From: JBCAXA01 sp038749025
GTDB lineage: Bacteria > Pseudomonadota > Gammaproteobacteria > Steroidobacterales > Woeseiaceae
DNA length: 64,000 bases
Direction: 5' to 3'
Assembly (NCBI GenBank): GCA_038749025.1
Contig: JBCDIL010000008.1
Location: 62,001-126,000 of the forward strand
This document shows positions 15,337-23,450 of the stretch, piece after piece. The notes beneath the pieces were generated by a model. The model had not been told where the DNA came from. It ran no database searches and worked only from the letters and a program-made list of their open reading frames with translations. The first letter of the stretch is position 1. The number at the start of each line of letters is the position of its first letter. Made by a program: the position numbers and the translations under genes.

Positions 15337-16539
15337 CTACAGACCAAGCACGTGCTTGGCGATGATATTTTTTTGAATCTCGTTGGAGCCGCCGTAAATC
15401 GAGGCTTTACGAAAGTTAAAGTAACGCAGCGCTGACGATGTGTCGTTGCCGTTACCGACGCGCTCTGCAACCTCGAAGTCGGCGTTGTACTGTGACGGCA
15501 GGTAGGGCAACGCGTAGTAGCCAGCCGCCTCGACGTACAACTCATCGATCGCTTGTTGCATTTCGGTGCCGCGAATTTTCAGGATTGAACTCTCGGGTCC
15601 CGGTGCTTTGCCGGCAGCGACGGTAGCCAGCGTGCGAAGGTCGGTGTACTCGAGTGCCTTTAATGCAATGCGAGCCGCCGCCAATTTACGTTTAAAGCTC
15701 GCATCCTCCAACAACGGTGCTGCGCCTCGGCGAGTCTCACCGGCGATGTCGGTGAGCCGGTCGAGTCGGTATTGCGAGACAGCGACGCCGGCGATATTGG
15801 TACGCTCGTGTTGCAACAGCACCTTGCCATACGTCCATCCGCGGCCTTCTTCGCCAACGAGATTCGCTTTCGGCACGCGGACGTTATCGAAATGAACCTC
15901 GTTGACTTCATGGCCGCCTTCGATTGTGACAATCGGCCGTACGGTAATGCCCGGTGTTTGCATATCGCACAACAAAAAGCTTATTCCCTCTTGGCGCCGG
16001 GCCACATCACTGTTCGTGCGTGCGAGCAGAAAAATCCAATCGGCATGCTGCCCGAGCGTGGTCCAGAATTTTGTGCCGTTAACGATGTAGTCATCGCCAT
16101 CGTCGACCGCTTCCGTCTTTAACGACGCGAGATCTGAGCCAGCACCGGGCTCCGAGTAGCCCTGGCACCACCAGACATTGCTTTGCAGAATATCCGGTAA
16201 GAAGCGGTCTTTTTGCTCGTCGCTGCCATAGGTGTAAATGACCGGACCAACCATCGATACGCCGAAGGGAATGACTGCCGGCGCATTAATTCGGGCGCGC
16301 TCAACTTCGAACAGATATTTCTGAATCGGAGTCCAGCCAGGGCCGCCGTACTCGACGGGATAATTTGGGGCAATCCACCCCAAGTCGTACAGAACTTTTT
16401 GCCAGCGAACGTAGTCTTCTTTGCTGAGTTCGATGGCGTTATCCATTTTGTGGCGAATGTCGGCCGGGTAGCGTTCGGCCAAGGTTTGACGGACGTGCTC
16501 GCGAAAGGCGACCTCGTCACTGGAAAACTCAATATGCAT
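15337..16539 (-). CDS. Acyl-CoA dehydrogenase, probable catalytic subunit of a heteromeric pair
   Basis: This 400-residue acyl-CoA dehydrogenase has the FAD/acyl motifs WCQGYSEPGAGSDLASL and IYGGSNEIQKNIIAKHVLGL. The position used by medium-chain enzymes for the catalytic Glu is Gly (IYGG), but Glu245 in LLQHERTNIAG matches the helix-G Glu used by isovaleryl-CoA and FadE29-type enzymes. It therefore looks like the catalytic partner of the next gene, which lacks such a Glu. It is first in the three-gene operon 16539-13370. Electrons would pass to ETF and then to the ETF-ubiquinone oxidoreductase encoded at 37934. Confidence 0.9.
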   Translation of the reverse strand: MHIEFSSDEVAFREHVRQTLAERYPADIRHKMDNAIELSKEDYVRWQKVLYDLGWIAPNYPVEYGGPGWTPIQKYLFEVERARINAPAVIPFGVSMVGPVIYTYGSDEQKDRFLPDILQSNVWWCQGYSEPGAGSDLASLKTEAVDDGDDYIVNGTKFWTTLGQHADWIFLLARTNSDVARRQEGISFLLCDMQTPGITVRPIVTIEGGHEVNEVHFDNVRVPKANLVGEEGRGWTYGKVLLQHERTNIAGVAVSQYRLDRLTDIAGETRRGAAPLLEDASFKRKLAAARIALKALEYTDLRTLATVAAGKAPGPESSILKIRGTEMQQAIDELYVEAAGYYALPYLPSQYNADFEVAERVGNGNDTSSALRYFNFRKASIYGGSNEIQKNIIAKHVLGL

Positions 16540-16693
16540 AAACCGTCTGTATCGTTTAAGTGATCGGCAGCGAAGCTCTACCGCAGCGTCGGAAGCCCCC
16601 CTCCGAAGGCGTCACTCTAGAGTACGTTGCTGCGCTGCACAAGCGAGCGGGTAGCGCTGCCGCTTCGGACCTGCATTGTGTAAAAATGTCGCG

Positions 16694-17719
16694 ATGAAGT
16701 CTGTCGAAAGCCCAGCCCAAGACCGCCGCGGACGCGGTCTCCGTGACCTCAGAATCTCGGTGCTAGACCAGTGCAACTTTCGTTGTCCGTATTGCATGCC
16801 CGCTGAGACGTTCCACGATGGCTACCCGTTCCTAAAGCGCGATGAACGCTTGTCGTTCGACGAAATTGCGACGGTGGCGGGGGCCGCAGCCACGGTCGGT
16901 GTCAGCAAGTTACGGCTGACTGGCGGCGAGCCGTTACTGCGCCGTGATCTGCACCGGTTGGTTGCGCAACTGGCCAGCATCGACGGTATCGAGGACTTGG
17001 CGTTAACCACCAACGGTATGTTACTCGCCGCGCAGGCGGCCAAGCTTAAACAAGCCGGTCTTGCCCGCGTCACAGTGAGTCTCGACAGCTTGGACGAGAA
17101 GACGTTTCGGCGCATGAGTGGCGAGCGGGGCGACGTCGCGACCGTGTTGGCGGGCATCGACACAACGTTGGCCCTTGGGTTCGATAGCGTCAAGGTCAAC
17201 ACCGTTGTGCAACGCGGGCTCAATGACGCCGACGTTCTCGACATTGTCGACTATTTTCGCCACCGCGGGCCGATCGTACGCTTCATCGAGTACATGGATG
17301 TCGGTAACCGCAATGGCTGGCAGTCGGGCGATGTTGTCTCGTCCAGTGAACTTCTTGAGCGGATTGCCGAGCGTTGGCCGCTTGTTCCGGTCGCGCCTGC
17401 TTACCGCGGCGAAGTCGCGCGCCGCTACCGCTTTGTCGACGGCGGCGGAGAAATCGGTTTTATCTCGTCCGTATCGCAGCCTTTTTGCGGGGACTGTCAC
17501 CGCGCACGCCTGTCCGCCGACGGTCAGTTATATACCTGTTTATTCGCGAGCACCGGTATCGATTTGCGAACCGGGTTACGAGCCGGCGATGATGTCGCCA
17601 ACGTGGCGGCGAAGTTGCGCGCTATTTGGGCAAAGCGTAGCGATAATTATTCTGAGCAGCGCGGTCCGTTGCGCGAGCACGTGTTGAAAAAGGTGGAGAT
17701 GTTCCGAATTGGCGGCTAA
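16694..17719 (+). CDS. moaA: GTP 3',8-cyclase MoaA
   Basis: This radical SAM enzyme (341 residues from ATG 16694) starts molybdopterin synthesis by cyclising GTP. The N-terminal cluster motif CNFRCPYC supplies Cys27, Cys31 and Cys34. The second [4Fe-4S] site is FCGDC plus a later Cys in LYTCLF. The protein ends in the conserved Gly-Gly tail, and LRLTGGEPLLR is the SAM-binding GGE motif. A TTG at 16676 is an alternative start. No ribosome site is visible before ATG 16694. It heads moaA-moaC-mobA-moaD-moaE, in which every junction overlaps or abuts. Confidence 0.96.
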   Translation: MKSVESPAQDRRGRGLRDLRISVLDQCNFRCPYCMPAETFHDGYPFLKRDERLSFDEIATVAGAAATVGVSKLRLTGGEPLLRRDLHRLVAQLASIDGIEDLALTTNGMLLAAQAAKLKQAGLARVTVSLDSLDEKTFRRMSGERGDVATVLAGIDTTLALGFDSVKVNTVVQRGLNDADVLDIVDYFRHRGPIVRFIEYMDVGNRNGWQSGDVVSSSELLERIAERWPLVPVAPAYRGEVARRYRFVDGGGEIGFISSVSQPFCGDCHRARLSADGQLYTCLFASTGIDLRTGLRAGDDVANVAAKLRAIWAKRSDNYSEQRGPLREHVLKKVEMFRIGG

Positions 17720-18200
17720 ACAAGACAAGCCATTGACGCACGTTGCCGCGGATGGGCGGCCGCAAATGGTTGACGTTAGTAATAAAGCCGTCACTCGGCG
17801 CGAAGCGCGGGCGCGTAGCCGTGTCTTGTTGCCACAAGCGGTGCTTGAGGCCGTGCAAGAGGGTGACATCGCCAGCAAAAAGGGGCCGGTGTTTGCGACG
17901 GCCATTGTTGCCGGTGTCATGGCCGCCAAACAAACGCATACGCTGATTCCGTTTTGCCACCCACTTGGTTTAGAGCGCTGCGATATCGATATTGAATTGG
18001 AGGGCGACGCAGCCCTCGTCACTTGTCACTGCTCGGTATCGCACCGCACGGGCGTTGAGATGGAGGCGTTGACGGGGGCTAGCGTCGCTGCGTTGACCAT
18101 CTACGATATGTGCAAGGCGTTGTCTCATAACATCGTGATCGCCGACACACGCCTGTTGGCAAAAACCGGCGGTAAGCAGGACTTCGACCATGTCGACTGA
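17709..18200 (+). CDS. moaC: Cyclic pyranopterin monophosphate synthase MoaC
   Basis: This 163-residue protein converts the MoaA product to cyclic pyranopterin monophosphate. It shows LTHVAADGRPQMVDVSNK at the N terminus, then KKGPVFATAIVAGVMAAKQT, the active-site IPFCHPL segment, and GVEMEALTGASVAALTIYDMCKA. The start is a TTG at 17709 inside the last codons of moaA, with AAGGTGGAG about ten bases upstream; no in-frame ATG would preserve the conserved N terminus. The 11-base overlap with moaA and the 11-base overlap with mobA imply coupled translation. Confidence 0.95.
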   Translation: MAAKQDKPLTHVAADGRPQMVDVSNKAVTRREARARSRVLLPQAVLEAVQEGDIASKKGPVFATAIVAGVMAAKQTHTLIPFCHPLGLERCDIDIELEGDAALVTCHCSVSHRTGVEMEALTGASVAALTIYDMCKALSHNIVIADTRLLAKTGGKQDFDHVD

Positions 18201-18786
18201 CCCACGGGTCAAGCACGCATTGGTTCTTGCCGGCGGACGCAGCGAGCGAATGGGTTCGGACAAGGCAGCGCTGGCGAACGGTGACAGCGATCAGCTGAGT
18301 GTTACGGTAGCGCTCGCTGCGCGGCACGTGGCCAATGTCTACGTCTCAGTACGTGCCGATCAGCGCGATGAACCGCTGCGCGCACGGTATGCGCAAATCG
18401 TTGATCGATACCCCGGCCACGGGCCGCTGTCCGGCATTATGAGTGCCCTTGAGTTTCATAACACGGTGCCATGGTTAGTTCTCGCCTGCGACTTGCCAGC
18501 GCTAAACGACGCGACGCTTGAGTACCTTCTCAATCGCGTTGATCCCAGTGCGATCGCAACGGCGTACGCGGCGGAAAGCAATGGTTTACCCGAGCCGCTA
18601 TGCGCCGTCTGGATGCCAAGCGCCATCGGCCCGTGCCACGAGGCGCTCGCTTTGCAGCGCAGTTGTCCGCGCAAGATTTTGATCCAGAATCGTGCCGCGC
18701 TACTCCACTTACCCGTCGCCGGCGCGTTGGATAACGCCAATACGCCGGAAGACCTATCCCGCATCAGCAATCGCCTGGCCCATTAG
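18190..18786 (+). CDS. mobA: Molybdenum cofactor guanylyltransferase MobA
   Basis: This 198-residue nucleotidyltransferase has the MobA-type N-terminal loop LAGGRSERMGSDKA (LAGG rather than the LAAG of MocA), DRYPGHGPLSGIMSAL, and the metal-binding ACDLPAL. It attaches GMP to molybdopterin to make the guanine dinucleotide form used by DMSO-reductase-family enzymes. It overlaps moaC by 11 bases and ends directly against the ATG of moaD. Its position within a moa operon is less common than a separate mobA locus. Confidence 0.85.
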   Translation: MSTDPRVKHALVLAGGRSERMGSDKAALANGDSDQLSVTVALAARHVANVYVSVRADQRDEPLRARYAQIVDRYPGHGPLSGIMSALEFHNTVPWLVLACDLPALNDATLEYLLNRVDPSAIATAYAAESNGLPEPLCAVWMPSAIGPCHEALALQRSCPRKILIQNRAALLHLPVAGALDNANTPEDLSRISNRLAH

Positions 18787-19035
18787 ATGACTGACAAGAC
18801 CCTTACCGTTCGATACTTCGCCTTATTTCGCGACTTAGCCGGTACCGCCGAGACCGCACTGACCTCACCGGCGGAGACGACCGGCGAGTTGTTTGACGCG
18901 CTGGCGACCCAATGGTCGTTCGCCGAACCGCGCACTCATTGCAAGGTTGCCGTCAACGATGAGCTGGTCGATTGGCAGCACCCTTTGTCGAGCGGCGACA
19001 TCGTCTTGCTGTTTCCACCGGTAGCTGGCGGATGA
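18787..19035 (+). CDS. moaD: Molybdopterin synthase small subunit MoaD
   Basis: This 82-residue ubiquitin-like sulfur carrier ends in the required Gly-Gly (PPVAGG), the site of thiocarboxylate formation. The early segment VRYFALFRDLAGTAE is typical of MoaD. It donates sulfur to cyclic pyranopterin within the MoaD2-MoaE2 synthase. The start codon immediately follows the mobA stop, and its own TGA overlaps the moaE ATG by four bases. That arrangement suits equal expression of the two synthase subunits. Confidence 0.95.
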   Translation: MTDKTLTVRYFALFRDLAGTAETALTSPAETTGELFDALATQWSFAEPRTHCKVAVNDELVDWQHPLSSGDIVLLFPPVAGG

Positions 19036-19478
19036 GCGCGGTTTGTATCGCGGCGACGCCGATCGATGGCCAGGCATTAACGCAGGCACTACGCGACCCC
19101 TATTGCGGTGGCTTCGTTAGCTTTGAGGGCTGGGTTCGGAACCATAACGAAGGCGAACGCGTTTTGCGGCTGGAGTACGAGGTGTACACACCTATCGCTG
19201 TTAGTGAAGGCGAAAAGATCATCGCCGAGGCTAAGCAGCGCTTCGCTATTGACGGCGCGCGTTGTGTACACCGCGAGGGTATGCTCGCGTTGGGCGACAT
19301 GGCCGTCTGGGTCGGCGTTACAGCCGCTCATCGCGGTCCAGCATTCGATGCCTGCCAGTACATCATCGACAACGTAAAGACGCGGTTGCCAATCTGGAAA
19401 AAAGAGTCCTACGAGAACGGCGATTCCGGTTGGGTGAACTGCGAGCAACCCGCGGCACATGGGCACGCGCATGGCTGA
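19032..19478 (+). CDS. moaE: Molybdopterin synthase catalytic subunit MoaE
   Basis: From ATG 19032 this is a 148-residue MoaE. Diagnostic segments are GGFVSFEGWVRNHNEG, LEYEVYTPIA, GMLALGDMAVWVGV, AHRGPAFDACQYIID and the active-site lysines in PIWKKESYENG. It forms the heterotetramer with MoaD that inserts the two sulfurs of molybdopterin. The frame is open upstream to 18972, but the ATGA overlap with moaD defines the start. The final residues AHGHAHG are His-rich. Its last bases overlap the start of an alpha/beta hydrolase gene. Confidence 0.95.
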   Translation: MSAVCIAATPIDGQALTQALRDPYCGGFVSFEGWVRNHNEGERVLRLEYEVYTPIAVSEGEKIIAEAKQRFAIDGARCVHREGMLALGDMAVWVGVTAAHRGPAFDACQYIIDNVKTRLPIWKKESYENGDSGWVNCEQPAAHGHAHG

Positions 19479-20286
19479 AGCGGTCGCTGTGCGCCGGCGC
19501 TATGTCGACGGCCCGTTCGGCCAGATTCATGTACGTGTCAGCGGGGTAGGTGCAGCGGCCCATTCACCGCTTCTATGTCTGCATATGTGCCCAAAATCCG
19601 GTCGGCAATTCGAGCGCTTTTTGGCCGAGATGGCGAGTGACTTTCATGTCGCGGCGCCAGACTATCCTGGCCACGGTGAGTCCGATGGGTTGGCCGGAAA
19701 CCTTGCGCCGACTATCGGCCATTACGCCGATGCGATGCTCGCGGTTTGCGATGCGTTGTCGTGGGAAACCTTTGACGTGCTCGGCTTTCATACCGGCGCG
19801 CTGGTTGCCACCGATTTGGCGACTCGCTGGCCCGCTCGCGTACGCCGTCTGGTGTTGTTTTCGGCGCCGGTTCTGGACGAATCTGAGGCCGCCGCGTTTA
19901 CCGAGCTCTACGCACCCGTTCCGCTCGACGAAGCCGGTAGTCGGTTTCGGCGAATTTGGGATAGTGTCGTCAAGCATCGCGGTCCGGGTATGACCCTGCC
20001 GATGATGGCGGAGTCGTTCGCCGAGAGTCTGCGTGGCGGCGACGACTACGAATTGGGTCATGCCGCTGCGTTTCGATATGCGCCCCGTTTCGCTGCGGCG
20101 GTCGGTGCCTTAGCGCAGCCGCTAACCGTTGTTAATCCCGGCGACGATCTCGCCGAGATTAGTCGACGGATAATCCCGTTTATCGGCGCTCAGCGTTTTG
20201 TCGAAAAACCGGAATGGGGGCACGGATTGTTTGATGCGCACACCGGCGCCGTTGCGTCGACCGTTCGCGAGCTGCTCGGCCCTTAA
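19459..20286 (+). CDS. Alpha/beta hydrolase-fold protein with His at the nucleophile position
   Basis: This 275-residue protein has a typical alpha/beta hydrolase core: LLCLHMCPKSGRQF in place of the HG oxyanion segment, APDYPGHGESDG, and a C-terminal EWGHGLFD carrying a candidate catalytic His. The nucleophile elbow reads GFHTG (residues 109-113), so His111 replaces the usual Ser. That makes ordinary esterase activity doubtful. ATG 19459 overlaps moaE by 20 bases; ATG 19471 would give an 8-base overlap. The coupling suggests co-expression with molybdenum cofactor genes, but no functional link is known to me. It converges with the DUF6265 gene. Confidence 0.82.
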   Translation: MGTRMAEAVAVRRRYVDGPFGQIHVRVSGVGAAAHSPLLCLHMCPKSGRQFERFLAEMASDFHVAAPDYPGHGESDGLAGNLAPTIGHYADAMLAVCDALSWETFDVLGFHTGALVATDLATRWPARVRRLVLFSAPVLDESEAAAFTELYAPVPLDEAGSRFRRIWDSVVKHRGPGMTLPMMAESFAESLRGGDDYELGHAAAFRYAPRFAAAVGALAQPLTVVNPGDDLAEISRRIIPFIGAQRFVEKPEWGHGLFDAHTGAVASTVRELLGP

Positions 20287-20783
20287 ACCTCAGGCTCGGC
20301 GGCTGCGTCAGACTCGGTCGTGTTGTCGGCGTCGTCGCCGGTCGCGCAGCGACGTTTGTCGAACCGGCGTGCATTGGCACCGCCCAAATACGAGATGACG
20401 GCGGTCAAGGCATCGTTCTCAACCGAGTACTCGATAACCTGCGGGTAGTCGTGCGATGCGTTCAGAAAAACGATTCGTGACGTATCCGTCTCGCGAGCTG
20501 CAAATGAAACAGCCGCTTGGTTTGAGGGGTAGGCCGAGTAGATCCAGCGATCGCGACTGTTACGTTTGATCGTAAGTACTTCGTAGAAAACAATCTCACC
20601 GTCACGGATGGTTGTGCTAAACCCAGCCATCGAACCGTCACGTTCCTCGACCCAAATCTCACGCGCGAAGCCATCGTCGCTGATCCAGCACCCTGCCAGC
20701 CAACCGAGTTCGTTGTCTTGAGCGCCCGCCAAGACCGGAAGGAGTGCTACCAACACGGCTTGGCAAAGTCGGGTGGTCCACAT
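20283..20783 (-). CDS. DUF6265-like secreted protein
   Basis: From ATG 20783 this 166-residue protein starts with a signal peptide (MWTTRLCQAVLVALLPVLAGAQ), so it should be periplasmic. The mature part matches the DUF6265 pattern: LGWLAGCWISDDG at the start, a GSMAGFSTTIRDGEIVFYEVL segment and ASHDYPQVIEY later. It is probably a small beta-barrel of unknown ligand. The open frame extends to 20837, but those extra residues would bury the signal peptide. Its stop overlaps that of the convergent hydrolase gene in the shared tetranucleotide TTAA. Confidence 0.78.
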   Translation of the reverse strand: MWTTRLCQAVLVALLPVLAGAQDNELGWLAGCWISDDGFAREIWVEERDGSMAGFSTTIRDGEIVFYEVLTIKRNSRDRWIYSAYPSNQAAVSFAARETDTSRIVFLNASHDYPQVIEYSVENDALTAVISYLGGANARRFDKRRCATGDDADNTTESDAAAEPEV

Positions 20784-20862
20784 CGGCGTGCTAATCCTGC
20801 TGGTCGTCAAACAAACGTCACCGCAGTGTAACCGCATTCTCAGCTGGGTTTTAACCGCAAAA

Positions 20863-21447
20863 CTACGGACGCTTTACAAAACTCGCCCAGTCCTGAGGTG
20901 TATCGATGTCACGTGCGGCGTCGCCCAGTTCGACAACGGCTTGCGCGCCGCAACGACGCAGCCATTGGCGAGCTCCGCTCTGCCCATCGTGTTTGGCGAG
21001 TTCCGGGCAGTCCGCGGCAGGGATGATGGCCGGTACACCAACGCCGTTGGGATACGCCGCAGCCACGGCTGTTGTCGGTGACGTCTGAAAGGCCTCGATG
21101 AGCCCGCGATAGTGGTTAACGCTAATGTCTGGCATATCGGCGACCGTGACCAACAGGCCCGCAACTCGGCTCGGCACCAGCGACGCTGCCAGTGCGAGGC
21201 TGGTGCCCATGCCGTCACGCCAGCGCGGGTTAACGGCAAGCACGCACGCAAGGCCATCGAGCCACTCCTGTGCGGCGTCAGCCCGGGCACCGATAACGAC
21301 GAGCGGGGCTTCGCCTGTAGCGGCCGTTAGGCGTTTTACCGCGCGCGCGAGCAGCGTGTCGCCATCGATGGTCAACGCTTGTTTCGGCGAGCCGAACCGT
21401 ACCGATTCGCCGGCCGCTAGCACGGCGCCAAGAACGGGCTTGGTCAT
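20863..21447 (-). CDS. MocA-like nucleotidyltransferase (molybdenum cofactor cytidylyltransferase family)
   Basis: From ATG 21447 the protein is 194 residues. It has the MocA-type loop LAAGESVRFGSPKQ, the metal-binding VTVADMPDI, and GVPAIIPAADCPELAKHDGQSGARQWL, all typical of MocA/CoxC-like transferases. The expected reaction attaches CMP to molybdopterin, making the cytosine dinucleotide form used by xanthine-oxidase-family hydroxylases. Its start overlaps the nuclease-fold gene stop by four bases (ATGA). It lies near the moa operon on the opposite strand, which supports a cofactor role. Confidence 0.8.
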   Translation of the reverse strand: MTKPVLGAVLAAGESVRFGSPKQALTIDGDTLLARAVKRLTAATGEAPLVVIGARADAAQEWLDGLACVLAVNPRWRDGMGTSLALAASLVPSRVAGLLVTVADMPDISVNHYRGLIEAFQTSPTTAVAAAYPNGVGVPAIIPAADCPELAKHDGQSGARQWLRRCGAQAVVELGDAARDIDTPQDWASFVKRP

Positions 21448-22406
21448 GGTGTTACTCGCCAATGCGAGAGAATGGCGCGATGATCGGATCCGGCAACTAA
21501 TCGCGTCTCGAACGTTTGCAACCTTAGACCGGCACCCGGTAATGCGTGGTCGATCGGAATGCCGACCCAGCCCAAGGCAGCTGGCCACGTTGGTGCGAGG
21601 CCGTGCTCGCGCCGACTATCGCGCAGCTTGCCGACAGCGAGGAGCTCGGCAAAGGCTGGCGACCAAGGCGTGATGTTGAGATCGCCAACCAACAGTTTCG
21701 ACGCGGGCCAACGACCGACCCATGCTGCTGCCGCAGCGAGTTGTCGATTGCGCCGATCGCTCAACGCTACACCGATGGGCGGTACGGGGTGCGTCGCCAG
21801 CACGTATATCGCGCTGTTGCCGATCGGCAGTTCTACACTGATTGACGGTGTGCTGTCGGATGTTAAGTCGATCCGTTCTAGCCGCGATCCTGGCCAGCGA
21901 CTAAAGGCAGCGATACCGAAGTTGTCGTCACGCGTAATAGCGAGGCGGAATGGAAAGCGTGAGTTGAGCTCGGCGGTCGCGTCCAGCCAGTATGAATCGA
22001 CCTCTTGCAAAACAACGATATCGGGATCGCTGTCGCGAACGAGATCGAGTAAAGCAGTGGTCTGCCGATTGGCGGTCAACACATTCGCGTTTAGAACGCG
22101 CAGGTTCGCGGCTGTATTCGCCGGCGGCGGGTCTGGGCGCTGTGTCGGCCACAGATATGGCCAAATAGCGAACGCATGCCAGGTGATCAAAACAGCGGTG
22201 ATCGATGCCCAGCGCGACCATCCGGCTACACCCAGGACGATGAACGCGAGCAAACCGCAGGCGACATAGTGCGGGCGAAAGTGTGTCGCTAGATCGAACC
22301 ATGGATTGATGGTGGCAGCGCTTCCCGCCAGCGTCACTGCACCGAGCAACGTCACGCCCGCTGCTGCAAGCCCCGCCAAGCGCGGCACCAGCAGCGCGCT
22401 AGTCAT
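21444..22406 (-). CDS. Endonuclease/exonuclease/phosphatase-fold membrane protein
   Basis: From ATG 22406 this 320-residue protein has about three N-terminal membrane helices and then an EEP domain. EEP signs are LRVLNANVLTANRQ, the metal Glu in DIVVLQEVD, ATHPVPP, the GDLNITPWS motif and a terminal SDHRAIL with the catalytic Asp-His. This arrangement matches a common group in which the domain faces the periplasm. The substrate could be DNA, a lipid headgroup or an inositide, and cannot be told. It overlaps the nitrilase stop by eight bases and the MocA-like start by four. ATG 22445 is a longer alternative. Confidence 0.87.
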   Translation of the reverse strand: MTSALLVPRLAGLAAAGVTLLGAVTLAGSAATINPWFDLATHFRPHYVACGLLAFIVLGVAGWSRWASITAVLITWHAFAIWPYLWPTQRPDPPPANTAANLRVLNANVLTANRQTTALLDLVRDSDPDIVVLQEVDSYWLDATAELNSRFPFRLAITRDDNFGIAAFSRWPGSRLERIDLTSDSTPSISVELPIGNSAIYVLATHPVPPIGVALSDRRNRQLAAAAAWVGRWPASKLLVGDLNITPWSPAFAELLAVGKLRDSRREHGLAPTWPAALGWVGIPIDHALPGAGLRLQTFETRLVAGSDHRAILSHWRVTP

Positions 22407-23349
22407 CGTTGAAGCGAACCGTCGATTGGCGCCGCCGGTCGACAATCAATGTTGTGACGTCCGGGCGCGAATAGTGTCCAGCCGGGTCGAAATTTTGCCG
22501 TTCTTCGCGAACACGGCTCGCGTCGAGTTCGGCGGTTCGAACGCATTCTTCGCCAACGACGGGTTCAACCAACCACGAGCCGTTTGGATTTGCGATCGCG
22601 CTGCCACCGTTCGCCGCGCAGCTCGGTAATTGCGCGAGAAGTGCATCGCGGCCCGGTACGCTGACGGCCACGTCGTCACGGCGCATCAGTCCGGACACCG
22701 AGACGACGTACGAGCGCGATTCGCGCGCGATAAAGCGCGTTATGTCAGCCGTGTTTCGGTCGCTGCCCGGCCACACGGCGACGTGCAGGTCTTCACCTTG
22801 TCCATACAAAGCCGCCCGCGCTAACGGCATCCAATTCTCCCAGCAATTCAACCCGCCGACCGTGAACGGTCCGAGCGCGTGCGTCACTAGCCCATGTCCA
22901 TCGCCGGTCGCCCAGACCAGTCGCTCTTCGTACGTCGGCATTAGCTTGCGATGGGTCGAGCGTATTTCACCGGCCCGGTCGATATAAGCAAGCGTGGCAT
23001 AAACCGAGTGACCCGAGCGCTCAGCTGCCCGTTCGATAACCCCTAGGTAAACCGCTATCGACCCTGCTCGCGCCGCCTCTTGTACCGGCTTGAGGTGTCC
23101 GCTTGGAAGATGCACCGCCTGATCTGAGTAGTGTGCGTACCAGCGTTTTTGTTCGGTTGAGTCGAATTCGGCACCACCGGTCGGGTCTAGCCAAAAGGGG
23201 TAGCCCGGAACGAGCCCTTCGCCGAAAACGACCAATGCCGCGCCATCCGCGGCCGCCGTAGCGATCGTGTTACAGACTTTGTCGATCGTGGCAGCTCGAT
23301 CGAGCCAAACCGGTGCGATCTGAGCCAGTGCAACCGTCAGCGTACTCAT
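22399..23349 (-). CDS. Nitrilase-family carbon-nitrogen hydrolase
   Basis: This 316-residue protein (ATG 23349) has the Glu-Lys-Cys triad at Glu44 (VVFGEG), Lys135 (HRKLMPTYEER) and Cys169 (GGLNCWENWMP). The RKLMPT and NCWENWMP forms are those of true nitrilases and cyanide dihydratases rather than amidases or NAD synthetase domains. It hydrolyses a nitrile to a carboxylate and ammonia; the natural substrate is unknown. It heads a run with the EEP and MocA-like genes and is divergent from the acyl-CoA ligase, which could activate a released acid. The frame opens further to 23397 but ATG 23349 fits the family. Confidence 0.9.
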   Translation of the reverse strand: MSTLTVALAQIAPVWLDRAATIDKVCNTIATAAADGAALVVFGEGLVPGYPFWLDPTGGAEFDSTEQKRWYAHYSDQAVHLPSGHLKPVQEAARAGSIAVYLGVIERAAERSGHSVYATLAYIDRAGEIRSTHRKLMPTYEERLVWATGDGHGLVTHALGPFTVGGLNCWENWMPLARAALYGQGEDLHVAVWPGSDRNTADITRFIARESRSYVVSVSGLMRRDDVAVSVPGRDALLAQLPSCAANGGSAIANPNGSWLVEPVVGEECVRTAELDASRVREERQNFDPAGHYSRPDVTTLIVDRRRQSTVRFNDD

Positions 23350-23417
23350 AACTATCCCCGTTTTTGTCTGCCGAGACGGTAACTCTGTCGTTGGCATGTC
23401 CGCAATACGGTGGCATC

Positions 23418-23426
23418 TGCTACATT
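23418..23426 (+). promoter_or_regulatory. Extended -10 promoter upstream of the acyl-CoA ligase
   Basis: TGCTACATT at 23418-23426 is an extended -10 element (TGn followed by a hexamer with four of six consensus bases). The predicted start is near 23433, leaving a short leader that includes AGGGGG at 23441-23446, a strong ribosome site for ATG 23451. Confidence 0.35.
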
Positions 23427-23450
23427 AACGCAGCAGAAATAGGGGGCCTT

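Noticed and set aside
16540..16693. A Moco riboswitch before moaA
   Set aside because: The 155-base gap has a palindrome at 16614-16623 and GC-rich stretches, but I could not fit the known conserved Moco RNA structure.
23391..23426. Sigma-54 promoter before the acyl-CoA ligase
   Set aside because: TTGGCATG resembles the -24 half, but the -12 TTGC half is not at the right distance.
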